Origin: Hyphomicrobium facile
GTDB taxonomy: Bacteria > Pseudomonadota > Alphaproteobacteria > Rhizobiales > Hyphomicrobiaceae
Assembly: GCF_900116175.1 (NCBI RefSeq)
Contig: NZ_FPCH01000003.1
Location: 806,001-870,000 of the forward strand
Direction of reading: 5' to 3'
Length of the DNA: 64,000 nucleotides
Shown here: positions 47,297 to 55,087 of the stretch, piece after piece
Layout: each line of letters begins with the position of its first letter
Numbering within the stretch: position 1 is the first letter of the stretch
Notes under the pieces: model-generated
Seen by the model: only the letters and a program-made list of their open reading frames with translations
Database searches by the model: none
Told to the model about the DNA's origin: nothing
Made by a program: the position numbers and the translations under genes

Positions 47297-48208
47297 CTAA
47301 CTGAACAGGATCGATGCGAGCTTCCGCCGGCCGTCTGCGACAAGCGGGTCTTTTGGGCCCCACGCGTCGAAAAACTGCAGGAGTTGCTTGCGGGCCGCCT
47401 CATCGTTCCACTTCCGGTCCATCCTGACGAGATCGAGCAGAAGTTCAAGGGCCTCTTCCCTGTCGCCCCTGGCGGCCAGCCCGACCGCCAAATCGAGGCG
47501 GGCTTGGTAGTCGGCCGGGTTTTTAGCCGCCCGTGCCCGCAAAGCGGTGAGGTCGGTGGTGTCGGCGCCCTTCTCGGCCAGCAGGATAGCGGCTTCGATG
47601 CCTTTGACGACAGCCAGCTCCCGCTTGTCGGGCGGGACGAGGGCCAGGGTTTGCTTGGCGCGCTCGACGTCGCCGCTTTTCATGTAGCAGCTCGCGAGGC
47701 CGGCCAAGGCTTCGGCGTTGGTTCTGTCCTCCTGAAGGACGGACGCGAAAGCTTCAGCTGCGCCCTGCAGGTCGTCCTGCTCAAGCAACTCTTCGCCGGC
47801 CTTCAAAATTTCGGTAATGCCCAGTTCGGCATCATCGGCGACGAGGCGGTCGATGAAGGTCTTAATGGCGCTTTCCGGTTGCGCGCCGACAAATCCATCA
47901 ACCGGCTGGCCGTCGCGAAAGGCGTAGATCGTCGGGAGCGATTGCACGCGTAGCTGGGCGGCAATCGCCTGATTTTCGTCGACGTTGACTTTCACGAGGC
48001 GAACCTTGCCCCGATAACTGCGAACGACTTTCTCGATCAGCGGTGTCAATTGCTTGCACGGCCCGCACCACGATGCCCAGAAGTCGACAATAACCGGGAC
48101 CGATTTCGACGCGTCCAGAACGTCTGCCTTGAAGGACGCGGTCGTCGCGTCCTTTACGATGTCCGCCGCGCCCGGGGCGCCGGCGAAACTCTTGTCACCG
48201 AATTCCAT
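47297..48208 (-). CDS. Thioredoxin-TPR co-chaperone (YbbN/CnoX-like)
   Basis: The 303-residue protein has an N-terminal thioredoxin domain with the active site FWASWCGPCKQLTPLI and TIYAFRDGQPVDGFVG, and C-terminal TPR-like helices (about residues 130-290). CnoX proteins keep client cysteines safe and pass clients to GroEL. E. coli CnoX has an SXXC site; here CGPC is kept, so it may be an active reductase. The nearby Lon-N and Trm112 genes suggest a proteostasis group. Confidence 0.9.
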   Translation of the reverse strand: MEFGDKSFAGAPGAADIVKDATTASFKADVLDASKSVPVIVDFWASWCGPCKQLTPLIEKVVRSYRGKVRLVKVNVDENQAIAAQLRVQSLPTIYAFRDGQPVDGFVGAQPESAIKTFIDRLVADDAELGITEILKAGEELLEQDDLQGAAEAFASVLQEDRTNAEALAGLASCYMKSGDVERAKQTLALVPPDKRELAVVKGIEAAILLAEKGADTTDLTALRARAAKNPADYQARLDLAVGLAARGDREEALELLLDLVRMDRKWNDEAARKQLLQFFDAWGPKDPLVADGRRKLASILFS

Positions 48209-48239
48209 TGACCCAATCTCCTCGCCGCCGCTCAGACCT

Positions 48240-48737
48240 TCAAGAGGCGGTCAATACCATGACATGGGGATCATGGCCGGTAGTTTGAATGAACCGCAAA
48301 AGATCTTCCCGTGCAATGTTGGTGGTCGCGGTGTTCTCCAGCGGATGACAGTTGATGGTGTCCGCGGCCATGAGAGCCTGGTCAAACACGATCTTCACGC
48401 GCTGCGCAGTGTCGTTGATGGCGGCAAAAGCCGTCACGCCGCCGGGCGTCACGCCAAGCGCTTCCAGCAGCAGTTCGGGCTTCCCGAACGAAAACCGGCC
48501 CGCGGGGAGCCTCTTCGAGAGCGCTTTGAGGTCCACTCGCGTCTCGGTGTTGGCGATCACGAGGAAGAGCGCTCCTTTATCGTCTTTGAGGAAAAGGTTC
48601 TTCGTGTGCGCGCCGGGGAGCGCGATCTCGATCGATGTGCTGTCGGCGACGGTAAAGGCGGGCGGATGCTCAACCGTCTTCGTCTGAATTCCGAGGTGAT
48701 CCAAAACCGAGAAAAGTTGCTCGCGCGTGTGGGGCAT
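48240..48737 (-). CDS. Prolyl-tRNA editing protein ProX (YbaK/EbsC family)
   Basis: The 165-residue protein has the YbaK-like editing fold: HPPAFTVADSTSIEIALPG, AHTKNLFLKDDKGALFLVIA, then SFGKPELLLEALGVTPGGVT. The TKNLFL and TPGGVT signatures match ProXp-ala, which hydrolyses Ala-tRNA-Pro. It is a free-standing editing domain; whether the host ProRS lacks its own editing domain cannot be seen here. It sits 31 bases upstream of the thioredoxin gene. Confidence 0.88.
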   Translation of the reverse strand: MPHTREQLFSVLDHLGIQTKTVEHPPAFTVADSTSIEIALPGAHTKNLFLKDDKGALFLVIANTETRVDLKALSKRLPAGRFSFGKPELLLEALGVTPGGVTAFAAINDTAQRVKIVFDQALMAADTINCHPLENTATTNIAREDLLRFIQTTGHDPHVMVLTAS

Positions 48738-48851
48738 CGATGGGGTCGCTCATGCTGAGATCGGGACGTTATCATTCGGATGGAAGCAAGTTGCGAGGAG
48801 GGTCTTACATTATGTCTCAACCAGCGACCGCATTCTCGTTATGAAGGGGCC

Positions 48852-48880
48852 TTGCATTGGTTTCTCACTTGCGCCATAAG
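48852..48880 (+). promoter_or_regulatory. Candidate sigma70-type promoter for tRNA-Gly
   Basis: TTGCAT and CATAAG are 17 bases apart, ending about 42 bases before the tRNA. The -10 is poor, so this is only a candidate. Confidence 0.3.
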
Positions 48881-48922
48881 GCGGGTCTTCCACCGCCGCA
48901 AGGCGCTGATGCTGCTGGACAT

Positions 48923-48997
<75 letters not shown>

Positions 48998-49006
48998 GTA
49001 TCACAA

Positions 49007-49030
49007 GATTTCAGAATACCTCCTGAAATC
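49007..49030 (+). terminator. Hairpin after tRNA-Gly
   Basis: GATTTCAG and CTGAAATC form an 8-bp stem around an 8-base loop. It is 10 bases past the CCA end. There is no U tract after it, so it may be a processing signal or weak terminator. Confidence 0.45.
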
Positions 49031-49214
49031 AGCAAGAATTGTGCAACGCCATATCGCGCGAAATCAATTCGTCGCCGATGCAACACTCCATTCCGATATA
49101 AGTCGACCACCGCTCGCTTTACGAAAACGTATGGAAAGCGGACGAGGCCCCGTCGCTATAGGTAGCTCCTCACTTGGCGTCAAAACGACGCTCGTAACCA
49201 AGGAGAGAAGCCTC

Positions 49215-49415
49215 ATGAAGACTACGTTGGGTGTCGCCCTCGCGGCCGTCGCGATGGTTCTCGGAGCCGGAATTGCAAACGCAGCTTCGGTCAGCAGCGA
49301 TGTGAATACGCTCAAGCTGCTTTCCGGCCAGTCGCCGGTAGCCCAAAACGTCTATTGGCGGCATCACCGCCATTGCTGGTGGCGACACGGGCATCGTCAC
49401 TGCCGCTGGTGGTAA
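49215..49415 (+). CDS. Small secreted His/Trp/Cys-rich protein (paralogue of 7817-8077)
   Basis: The protein has 66 residues from the ATG at 49215, preceded by AGGAGAG. A signal peptide (MKTTLGVALAAVAMVLGAGI) is likely cut near residue 24 (ANA/AS). The mature part has TLK (32-34), QSPVAQNVYW (39-48) and a tail of H, R, W with Cys54 and Cys63, ending CRWW. The core and Cys54 match the protein at 7817-8077, so these are two members of one family. Possible roles are metal binding or envelope association; none is known. A clear terminator follows at 49423. Confidence 0.72.
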   Translation: MKTTLGVALAAVAMVLGAGIANAASVSSDVNTLKLLSGQSPVAQNVYWRHHRHCWWRHGHRHCRWW

Positions 49416-49422
49416 GTTCAAG

Positions 49423-49449
49423 TACGGCGCCCACGGGCGCCGTATTTCT
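49423..49449 (+). terminator. Intrinsic terminator after the small secreted gene
   Basis: TACGGCGCC and GGCGCCGTA form a 9-bp stem (49423-49431 and 49436-49444) with a 4-base loop, followed by TTTCT. It starts 8 bases past the stop. Confidence 0.8.
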
Positions 49450-49544
49450 ATCGTCGCAGCGCCGTTCTTGCGACTCGCTCACGACTCGCTCGGGCCATAC
49501 ACCCGGAGGAAAATGCATCCGCGCTGATAGGAAAGGGTGCAACA

Positions 49545-49712
49545 GTGTTGAAACGCTACGTGCAGTTTCTTCAAGCGGCGTTGGCCTGCGGAATTATGGT
49601 CGTCCTTATCTTCAGTATTCCGGTACTAATGGCCGCAACTCCCATACACTTCGATATCTCCTTCACATCTCCGCGGGCATTGTCCGCCGCATTAGCCGCC
49701 GAAAATCCGTGA
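49545..49712 (+). CDS. Putative 55-residue exported peptide (small ORF)
   Basis: A GTG at 49545, with AGGAAAGGG upstream, opens a 55-residue frame ending at 49712. It starts MLKRYVQFLQAALACGIMVV and continues with a hydrophobic stretch to SIPVLMA and then ATPIHFDISFTSPRALSAAL. This looks like a signal peptide followed by a short mature peptide. There is no homologue I recognise, and the ORF is below usual length limits. Support is the ribosome site and the amphipathic leader; chance cannot be excluded. Confidence 0.4.
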   Translation: MLKRYVQFLQAALACGIMVVLIFSIPVLMAATPIHFDISFTSPRALSAALAAENP

Positions 49713-49733
49713 GGGCGGGCGCGAGATACGAAA

Positions 49734-49753
49734 CCGGCCCCAATGGGGGCCGG
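49734..49753 (-). terminator. Terminator after the Gly/Tyr-rich gene
   Basis: CCGGCCCC and GGGGCCGG form an 8-bp stem around AATG. On the minus strand TTTCG follows. It lies 10 bases past the stop of the gene at 49764 and may also serve the plus-strand small ORF. Confidence 0.65.
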
Positions 49754-49763
49754 GGTCGATCGC

Positions 49764-50069
49764 TTATCTGTAATAATAACGGTGATGACGGCGGCGATAG
49801 TAATAGTCGTCGTAGGGATAATCATCGTAATAGGCGTAGTCGTCGTAATAGGGGCCGTAGAATCCGATAGCCGGACCCCATCCCCAGCCGCCTCCGCCCC
49901 ATCCGCGATGGCCGCGCCAATGGCCTCCGTATCCGTGGGCAAACCCGCCATGACCGAAGCCGTGGCCGAAATGACCGCCGTGTCCGCCGCGCGCCTCAGC
50001 GCTCGCCGAGAAGCCGGCGACGGCAATTGCGGCTAAGGCGCCGCCAAGAGCTTTCTTCCAACCGTCCAT
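49764..50069 (-). CDS. Exported Gly/His/Tyr-rich low-complexity protein
   Basis: From the ATG at 50069 the product is 101 residues. A signal peptide (MDGWKKALGGALAAIAVAGF, cut near SASAEA) precedes a Gly/His part (residues 28-55), a Trp/Gly part (56-67) and a Tyr/Asp/Arg tail (70-101) with repeated YYDDY units and a final RHHRYYYR. There is no Cys. The composition fits an envelope or extracellular matrix protein or a metal-binding sink. Many rhizobial genomes have such proteins without known function. Expression is suggested by the terminator that follows. Confidence 0.65.
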   Translation of the reverse strand: MDGWKKALGGALAAIAVAGFSASAEARGGHGGHFGHGFGHGGFAHGYGGHWRGHRGWGGGGWGWGPAIGFYGPYYDDYAYYDDYPYDDYYYRRRHHRYYYR

Positions 50070-50330
50070 ATCGAGCTCCCATATCAATTTGCGAAACGAC
50101 CTCATTGATCGCTCTACGCAAATAACTGGGATCGACCTGCGCTGGTTCTAATGCGATTGCCGCAATGCTGCTTCGCAGATATGGGCATCCACTACCAAAT
50201 ACCGTGCTATTTCCGCACTTGTTCGGTGTCACTTATGCAACTTGGGGCCGGTGCACGAGGGCGAATTTCGCAATTGAACAATGCAGCAGGCGGACGTTTT
50301 ATTCGAGCACCCGGAGCAGGCTGCGGGCGA

Positions 50331-51068
50331 TTATTTCGATCGCACCCAACCGTATCCGCCTTCGCGCACGAGAACGCGCTCACGCTGGACCGAGACGACA
50401 GCCGGGTGATCCACGACTTCAGCTGCAGCCGGGCGAACGACGATCGATCTGTTGATCACGCCGTGGACTGGTGGCTCATAAACGCGCGTGGCAGTTGCGG
50501 GTTTGATCATAACGGTTCGCGGGGCGACGCCGTAGACTGCGGGCGTCACGTAGATAATGCGTCGAGCCGGACTAACCACAACGTCTCGCGCGATCGTCTT
50601 CGTAACGGGCGGCGCTTTCACCTTGCACAGCTTTTCCCGGCCGTCGGGTCCGATGCGACGTTCCCAGGCGAAGCCGCCGGGCGAGACGACGACAGTCTGC
50701 TCTACGCGCCGCGTGACGGGCGGAATGAATTCCGAGCGTTTGGTTTGCTGACTGACGATTACGCGCTCAAGTTTCGTGCCGTAGACGGGCGGCGTCGTCA
50801 CCGTTCGCCATTGGGCGGGACGCATGACGACCGGAACGGCGACATTCCTGACAACCGCAGGCGTCGCCACAACTTCGCGCCAGCCGGGCCGGACGAGCAC
50901 GTGGCGTGTTCTGGTCGTGTAGACCTCAGGAATTCTGACCTTGTCGTAGCAGGCGACGGCGCGTTCGCCGCAGCGATTGCTGGCGGCGGAAGCTGGCCCC
51001 GTCGCCAATACAACCAGCGAAGCAACCAGCGACATGGGGACCGAAGCCGATACTGCAAACTTCCGCAT
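50331..51068 (-). CDS. Secreted protein made of eight 22-24-residue repeats
   Basis: From the ATG at 51068 the protein has 245 residues; ATG 51089 and 51101 are possible. A signal peptide ends near residue 29 (GPASA). The mature part has eight repeats of the form x-P-(P/A/E)-V-x(5-6)-R-x-V-(V/L/I)-V-x-P. Their Pro-x-Val anchors are at about 47, 70, 94, 117, 154, 176, 200 and 222. Repeats 4 and 8 both end in a GG(F/Y)xW segment (GGFAWER at 131-137 and GGYGWVR at 237-243), so the protein looks like a doubled four-repeat unit. Three Cys lie at 33, 40 and 148. No characterised family was recognised. A beta-solenoid or an adhesive surface protein is plausible. Confidence 0.72.
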   Translation of the reverse strand: MRKFAVSASVPMSLVASLVVLATGPASAASNRCGERAVACYDKVRIPEVYTTRTRHVLVRPGWREVVATPAVVRNVAVPVVMRPAQWRTVTTPPVYGTKLERVIVSQQTKRSEFIPPVTRRVEQTVVVSPGGFAWERRIGPDGREKLCKVKAPPVTKTIARDVVVSPARRIIYVTPAVYGVAPRTVMIKPATATRVYEPPVHGVINRSIVVRPAAAEVVDHPAVVSVQRERVLVREGGYGWVRSK

Positions 51069-51407
51069 TCCTGACCTCACGAAGTCCATCAAACTGCCCA
51101 CGCTCGCCGTCGCGAATTCGTCGAAAATCCCAATAGATGTCTGGTGATAAGCCGAGGCGTCAGACTTTCGGCGGTAATTTCAAGTATTCGGGCGGCAAGT
51201 TCAGATTACCGCAAAGGCTACCTGCCTCGCAGGTTTGGTCCACAACTTGGTAAAGCCGTTAGCTGTTACATGGGCTGAAGTATTCGCGGTGTCGCTTGAA
51301 TGCCATCGGGAAAGCCCATACCAACATGCGAGTTGCAAACTCCGTATCGGCACGTCCACTAGCGGCTGTCGAAAGAGATTCCGTTCAATGATGGGGAACG
51401 TCAAATC
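51069..51407. other. Intergenic region of about 340 bases without a supported gene
   Basis: Between the repeat protein (-) and lemA (+). No open frame with a start, ribosome site and family match was found on either strand. It must contain the divergent promoters for both genes, but no clear -35/-10 pair was found. Confidence 0.6.
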
Positions 51408-52028
51408 ATGATCGCAATGACAAGAACTTTCATTGCCCGTCCGATCGCGTTCCTCGCGATCATCGTGGCGGGCCTCTCGATGGCGGGATGCGGCGTCAAC
51501 ACCATTCCGACTTACGAGCAACAAGCCAAGGCTGCTTGGAGCGAAGTGCAGAACCAGTACAAACGCCGCTCCGATCTCATTCCGAACCTCGTTTCATCCG
51601 TGAAAGGGTTCGCGGATCAGGAGAAGAGCGTTCTGACCGACGTCACGAAGGCGCGTGAGCAGACGACGAATATCCAGTTGCCTCCCGACATTTTGACGAA
51701 CCCGGAAGCAATGAAAAAATTCCAGGACGCGCAGGCAACGCTCAGCGGCGCTCTCGGGCGCCTGATGGCGGTCGTCGAACGGTATCCCGATATCAAGTCG
51801 GGGCAGAACTTCCTTGCGCTGCAAAGCGAGCTTGCCGGTACTGAAAACCGCATCGCCATCGCACGGCGCGACTACATCGAAGCAGTGAGAAGATATAACA
51901 CCGAGATCTCGACCTTCCCCGGCCGTTTGTGGAAGGTGGCGCTTTATCCGCAGGCGAAGGAAATGGCGACGTTCGATATCTCGCCTGAAGAACAGAAGGT
52001 TCCGAAGGTCGATTTCAGCAAGCCATAG
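51408..52028 (+). CDS. lemA: LemA-family protein, likely lipoprotein
   Basis: The 206-residue LemA protein has a single N-terminal hydrophobic stretch ending at a lipobox-like MAGC (Cys28). The conserved coiled helices follow: QAKAAWSEVQNQYKRRSDLI, PNLVSSVKGFADQEKSVLTD and SELAGTENRIAIARRDYIEA. The C-terminus KEMATFDISPEEQKVPKVDF is typical. LemA proteins are usually next to TPM/YgcG genes, as here (two such genes downstream). The molecular role is not known. The ATG at 51417 is an alternative start. Confidence 0.9.
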   Translation: MIAMTRTFIARPIAFLAIIVAGLSMAGCGVNTIPTYEQQAKAAWSEVQNQYKRRSDLIPNLVSSVKGFADQEKSVLTDVTKAREQTTNIQLPPDILTNPEAMKKFQDAQATLSGALGRLMAVVERYPDIKSGQNFLALQSELAGTENRIAIARRDYIEAVRRYNTEISTFPGRLWKVALYPQAKEMATFDISPEEQKVPKVDFSKP

Positions 52029-52064
52029 CGCTCAAAGCCTGCAACTTTGCTAGGAACTCGTCCG

Positions 52065-52907
52065 ATGGCTGGCGCTTTCACCGCCGCTCGGTCTTTCACG
52101 CTGCATGATGGGCGTCGCGCGATGCTGCGCGCGATGCTGGTCTTGCTGTTGGCGGCTTTGCCCGTGCTCTTCGCGCCGGCTTTCGCTGAGCCCGTCTATC
52201 CGAACCTCGCCGGTCGCGTGACCGATGAGGCTGGTCTGCTGTCACCCGAAGATAAGGCCGAGATCGAAAAGGATCTCGCAGCGCTCGAAGATACCTCGAC
52301 CGATCAGCTCGCCGTCGTCACCGTCAAATCCCTGCAGGGTTATCCGATCGAGGATTACGGCGTCGGCTTGGGCCGGAAGTGGGGGATCGGTCAGAAGGGC
52401 AAAGACAACGGCGTCCTCCTCATCGTCGCGCCGAACGATCGCAAGGTTCGGATCGAGGTTGGCCGCCGGCTCGAGCCGTTCATGACGGACACGATGTCGA
52501 CGCTCATCATCGAGAATGCCATTCTTCCGAAGTTCCGGCGTGGGGACTTTGCGGGCGGCATCAAAGACGGCATCCGCGATATCAAGTCGGTTCTTCTCGG
52601 CGACAGCGAGGAAGTGAAGCGTCGCGCCGAGGGCGGGCGGGCGCCGGAAGACGATCCGTGGGCGATCGTCCATCTCGCCATTTTTCTGATGATTGTCGCC
52701 TTCGTCATCTGGGTCAATTACCGGCAAGCGCAAGCGGTGCAAGCGGGAATGCCCGGCTCGCGACGGCGCCGGGGCGGAATTGTCGTCATTCCCGGCGGCT
52801 CGGGAAGTTGGGGAGGCGGCGGCGACTGGTCCAGCGGCGGTGGTGGCGGCGGCTGGTCTGGAGGCGGCGGCGACTTCGGTGGCGGCGGCGCTTCGGGAAG
52901 CTGGTAG
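52065..52907 (+). CDS. TPM-domain protein (YgcG family) with Gly-rich tail
   Basis: From the ATG at 52065 the product has 280 residues. A signal peptide is cut near AFA (residue 41). A TPM domain follows (about 48-170): NLAGRVTDEAGLLSPEDKAE, QLAVVTVKSLQGYPIEDYGV, NGVLLIVAPNDRKVRIEVG and LEPFMTDTM. One membrane helix (about 205-222) and a Gly/Ser/Trp-rich tail (GGSGSWGGGGDWSSG) follow. The domain is named for its TLP18.3/Psb32/MOLO-1 members, and some have acid-phosphatase activity. Topology suggests a periplasmic domain tethered to the membrane. It lies 36 bases after lemA. Confidence 0.88.
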   Translation: MAGAFTAARSFTLHDGRRAMLRAMLVLLLAALPVLFAPAFAEPVYPNLAGRVTDEAGLLSPEDKAEIEKDLAALEDTSTDQLAVVTVKSLQGYPIEDYGVGLGRKWGIGQKGKDNGVLLIVAPNDRKVRIEVGRRLEPFMTDTMSTLIIENAILPKFRRGDFAGGIKDGIRDIKSVLLGDSEEVKRRAEGGRAPEDDPWAIVHLAIFLMIVAFVIWVNYRQAQAVQAGMPGSRRRRGGIVVIPGGSGSWGGGGDWSSGGGGGGWSGGGGDFGGGGASGSW

Positions 52908-52945
52908 GGGCAAACGAATTCGATGCAAAAAGGCGGTCGCGCGCG

Positions 52946-53566
52946 ATGAGCTTAATCAGTGCCAACGACGAAGAGCGCATCTCCGCAGCCATCACGGCGG
53001 CGGAACGCAAAACGTCGGGAGAGATCGTTGCCGTCGTTGCGGATCAGAGTAGCCGCTATCAACATATCCCGTTCATGTGGGCCGCGGTCCTGGCCCTCAT
53101 CATTCCCTGGCCGTTCATCCATTTCACGTGGATGCCGGTGCAGATGATCTTTCTCATTCAGCTTCTTGTCTTTCTTGGCCTGCTGGCGCTCGCGTGGCAT
53201 CCGCGCGTGCGCATCTCGCTCGTGCCGAAGTCGATTTTGAATGCGAACACGCGACGGCGTGCGAGCGAGCAGTTTCTCGCGCAGAACCTGCACACGACCG
53301 AGGGCCGGACCGGTGTCCTGCTTTTCGTGTCGCTCGCTGAAAAGCGTGTCGAAATCATTGCCGATAGCGGCATCGATGCGCTGGTTCCGAAAGGAACTTG
53401 GCAGAAAATCGTCGATCAGCTTACGGCCGAAATCGGCGCGGGGCGCGCGGTCGATGGTTTCGAGCACGCGATAAAACAAATCGGCGATCAGCTTGCTGCG
53501 CACTTCCCGCCGGGCGACGCCGATCCGAATGAGCTCCCCGATCACCTTATCGTCTTACGGAGCTGA
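52946..53566 (+). CDS. Second TPM-domain membrane protein
   Basis: The 206-residue protein starts with a short helix (SANDEERISAAITAAERKTS), then two membrane helices (about 43-60 and 65-84), then a TPM domain (AEQFLAQNLH-like, with RTGVLLFVSLAEKRVEIIAD, DSGIDALVPKGTWQKIVDQL). It has no signal peptide and may be a partner of the preceding TPM protein. The set lemA-TPM-TPM forms an operon with gaps of about 36-38 bases. Function is unknown. Confidence 0.87.
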   Translation: MSLISANDEERISAAITAAERKTSGEIVAVVADQSSRYQHIPFMWAAVLALIIPWPFIHFTWMPVQMIFLIQLLVFLGLLALAWHPRVRISLVPKSILNANTRRRASEQFLAQNLHTTEGRTGVLLFVSLAEKRVEIIADSGIDALVPKGTWQKIVDQLTAEIGAGRAVDGFEHAIKQIGDQLAAHFPPGDADPNELPDHLIVLRS

Positions 53567-53623
53567 CACACTTCCGGGCTAAGTGACGGGTGGCGCGGCC
53601 GGGCGGATCGAAGAGGGGAAAAC

Positions 53624-55081
53624 ATGGCGACGATCGATATCGGCGGTTCTGACGAGCAAGCGTCGGCTGTTGCGACGGGTGATGTGGTCCGCGCTCCCCT
53701 CCGCGCCCGCGTTTCGTGGATGCTTTATGATTGGGCCGTGCAGCCGCATTACACGCTGGTGCAGACGTTTCTGTTCGGTCCCTATTTCGCGAATGCGGTC
53801 GTGCAGAATTCAACTTGCGGCACGTTGATCGCCGAAGGTAGCGAGAAGGCCGCTTGTGGCCAGGCGCTGTGGGGGTATGCGGCGGCCGTCGCCGGACTGC
53901 TGATCGCTATCCTCAGCCCGCTATTGGGCGCCGCAGCCGACGGGCGCGGCTCGCGGAAGCCATGGATGGCCTGCCTGTCGCTCGTATTCCTTGCGGGCCT
54001 CAGCACTCTGTGGCTCGGCACGCCGGATGCAAATCTGACGACCATTCTCATCGTGCTCGCGGGCTTCGTGATGGCGACGCTCGCCGCCGAGCTGATGAGC
54101 GTTTTCTCGAACGCTATCATGACGGGCCTTGTGCCCCGCGACGAGCTTGGCCGTCTGTCGGGTACGGGCTGGGCGGTGGGCTACTTCGGCGGTCTCGTCA
54201 GTTTGGCGCTCGTTGCCGGCCTCTTGGTGCCGATACCCGGTGAAGCGACAACGCTTCTCGGGCTCGATCCGCTGTTGAAGCTTGACGGCGGCGCGCATCA
54301 GGGCGACCGCATCACCGGGCCGTTCGCCGCGATTTGGTTCGCCATCTTCATCATTCCATTTTTCCTCTTCGTACCGGACCGGCGGCGGGCCGTTGGCGCG
54401 CATCCGGAGCGTTCTGCGACGGCTGAGCTTTGGGACACGATCAAGTCGCTTCCCGCGATGCCGAGCGTTCTGATTTTTCTGATCGCGCGCATGCTCTACA
54501 CGGACGGGCTGACGGCCATCTTCGCTTTCGGCGGCATCTACGGTGCGTCCGTATTCGGCTGGGGACCGCTCGAGCTTGGAATTTTCGGGATAGTCCTGAC
54601 ACTGGTCGGCGCATTCGGTGCGCTATTCGGTGGATGGCTCGACGACCGGCTCGGGCCGAAGACCGTCATCGTCGTCGCGCTGTTGGCGTTGATCGCAGGC
54701 GCGCTCGGCATTCTGTCGGTCGATAAAAATCACATTCTTTACACGACGGAAGTTGCCGAGAAGGTTATCGGCGCGACGCCATTTTCGTCGCCCGGCGAGC
54801 AGGTGTTCCTCGCCTTCGCCATCCTCGTCGGCGTCGTCGCTGCGCCCGTTCAAGCTGCCAGCCGGTCGCTGCTTGCCCGTATCGCGCCGCCCGAGAAGAT
54901 CACGCAGTTCTTCGGGCTCTTCGCGTTTTCAGGAAAGGTAACGGCATTCCTGGCGCCGCTCGCCGTTGCATTCGTGACCCTGCACACCGGCAGTCAGCGC
55001 ATTGGCATGTCGGCCGTGCTGGCCTTTCTCGCCATCGGCGCCCTCATGATGCTGTTCGTGCGGACACGTCCTGCCCGGTGA
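53624..55081 (+). CDS. UMF1-type major facilitator transporter
   Basis: The 485-residue protein has about 12 membrane helices. The opening (RARVSWMLYDWAVQPHYTLV) matches the UMF1/Atg22-like family, as do GAAADGRGSRKPWMACLSL, GWAVGYFGGLVSLALVAGLL and FGGWLDDRLGPKTVIVVALL. The ATG follows a good GAGGGG site. Bacterial UMF1 members export or import amino-acid-like or unknown solutes; the substrate cannot be told. It is convergent with purH. Confidence 0.86.
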   Translation: MATIDIGGSDEQASAVATGDVVRAPLRARVSWMLYDWAVQPHYTLVQTFLFGPYFANAVVQNSTCGTLIAEGSEKAACGQALWGYAAAVAGLLIAILSPLLGAAADGRGSRKPWMACLSLVFLAGLSTLWLGTPDANLTTILIVLAGFVMATLAAELMSVFSNAIMTGLVPRDELGRLSGTGWAVGYFGGLVSLALVAGLLVPIPGEATTLLGLDPLLKLDGGAHQGDRITGPFAAIWFAIFIIPFFLFVPDRRRAVGAHPERSATAELWDTIKSLPAMPSVLIFLIARMLYTDGLTAIFAFGGIYGASVFGWGPLELGIFGIVLTLVGAFGALFGGWLDDRLGPKTVIVVALLALIAGALGILSVDKNHILYTTEVAEKVIGATPFSSPGEQVFLAFAILVGVVAAPVQAASRSLLARIAPPEKITQFFGLFAFSGKVTAFLAPLAVAFVTLHTGSQRIGMSAVLAFLAIGALMMLFVRTRPAR

Positions 55082-55087
55082 GGCTTC

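Noticed and set aside
46586-47953. 455-residue plus-strand ORF over the Lon-N and thioredoxin genes
   Set aside because: Antisense to two conserved genes; no domain seen.
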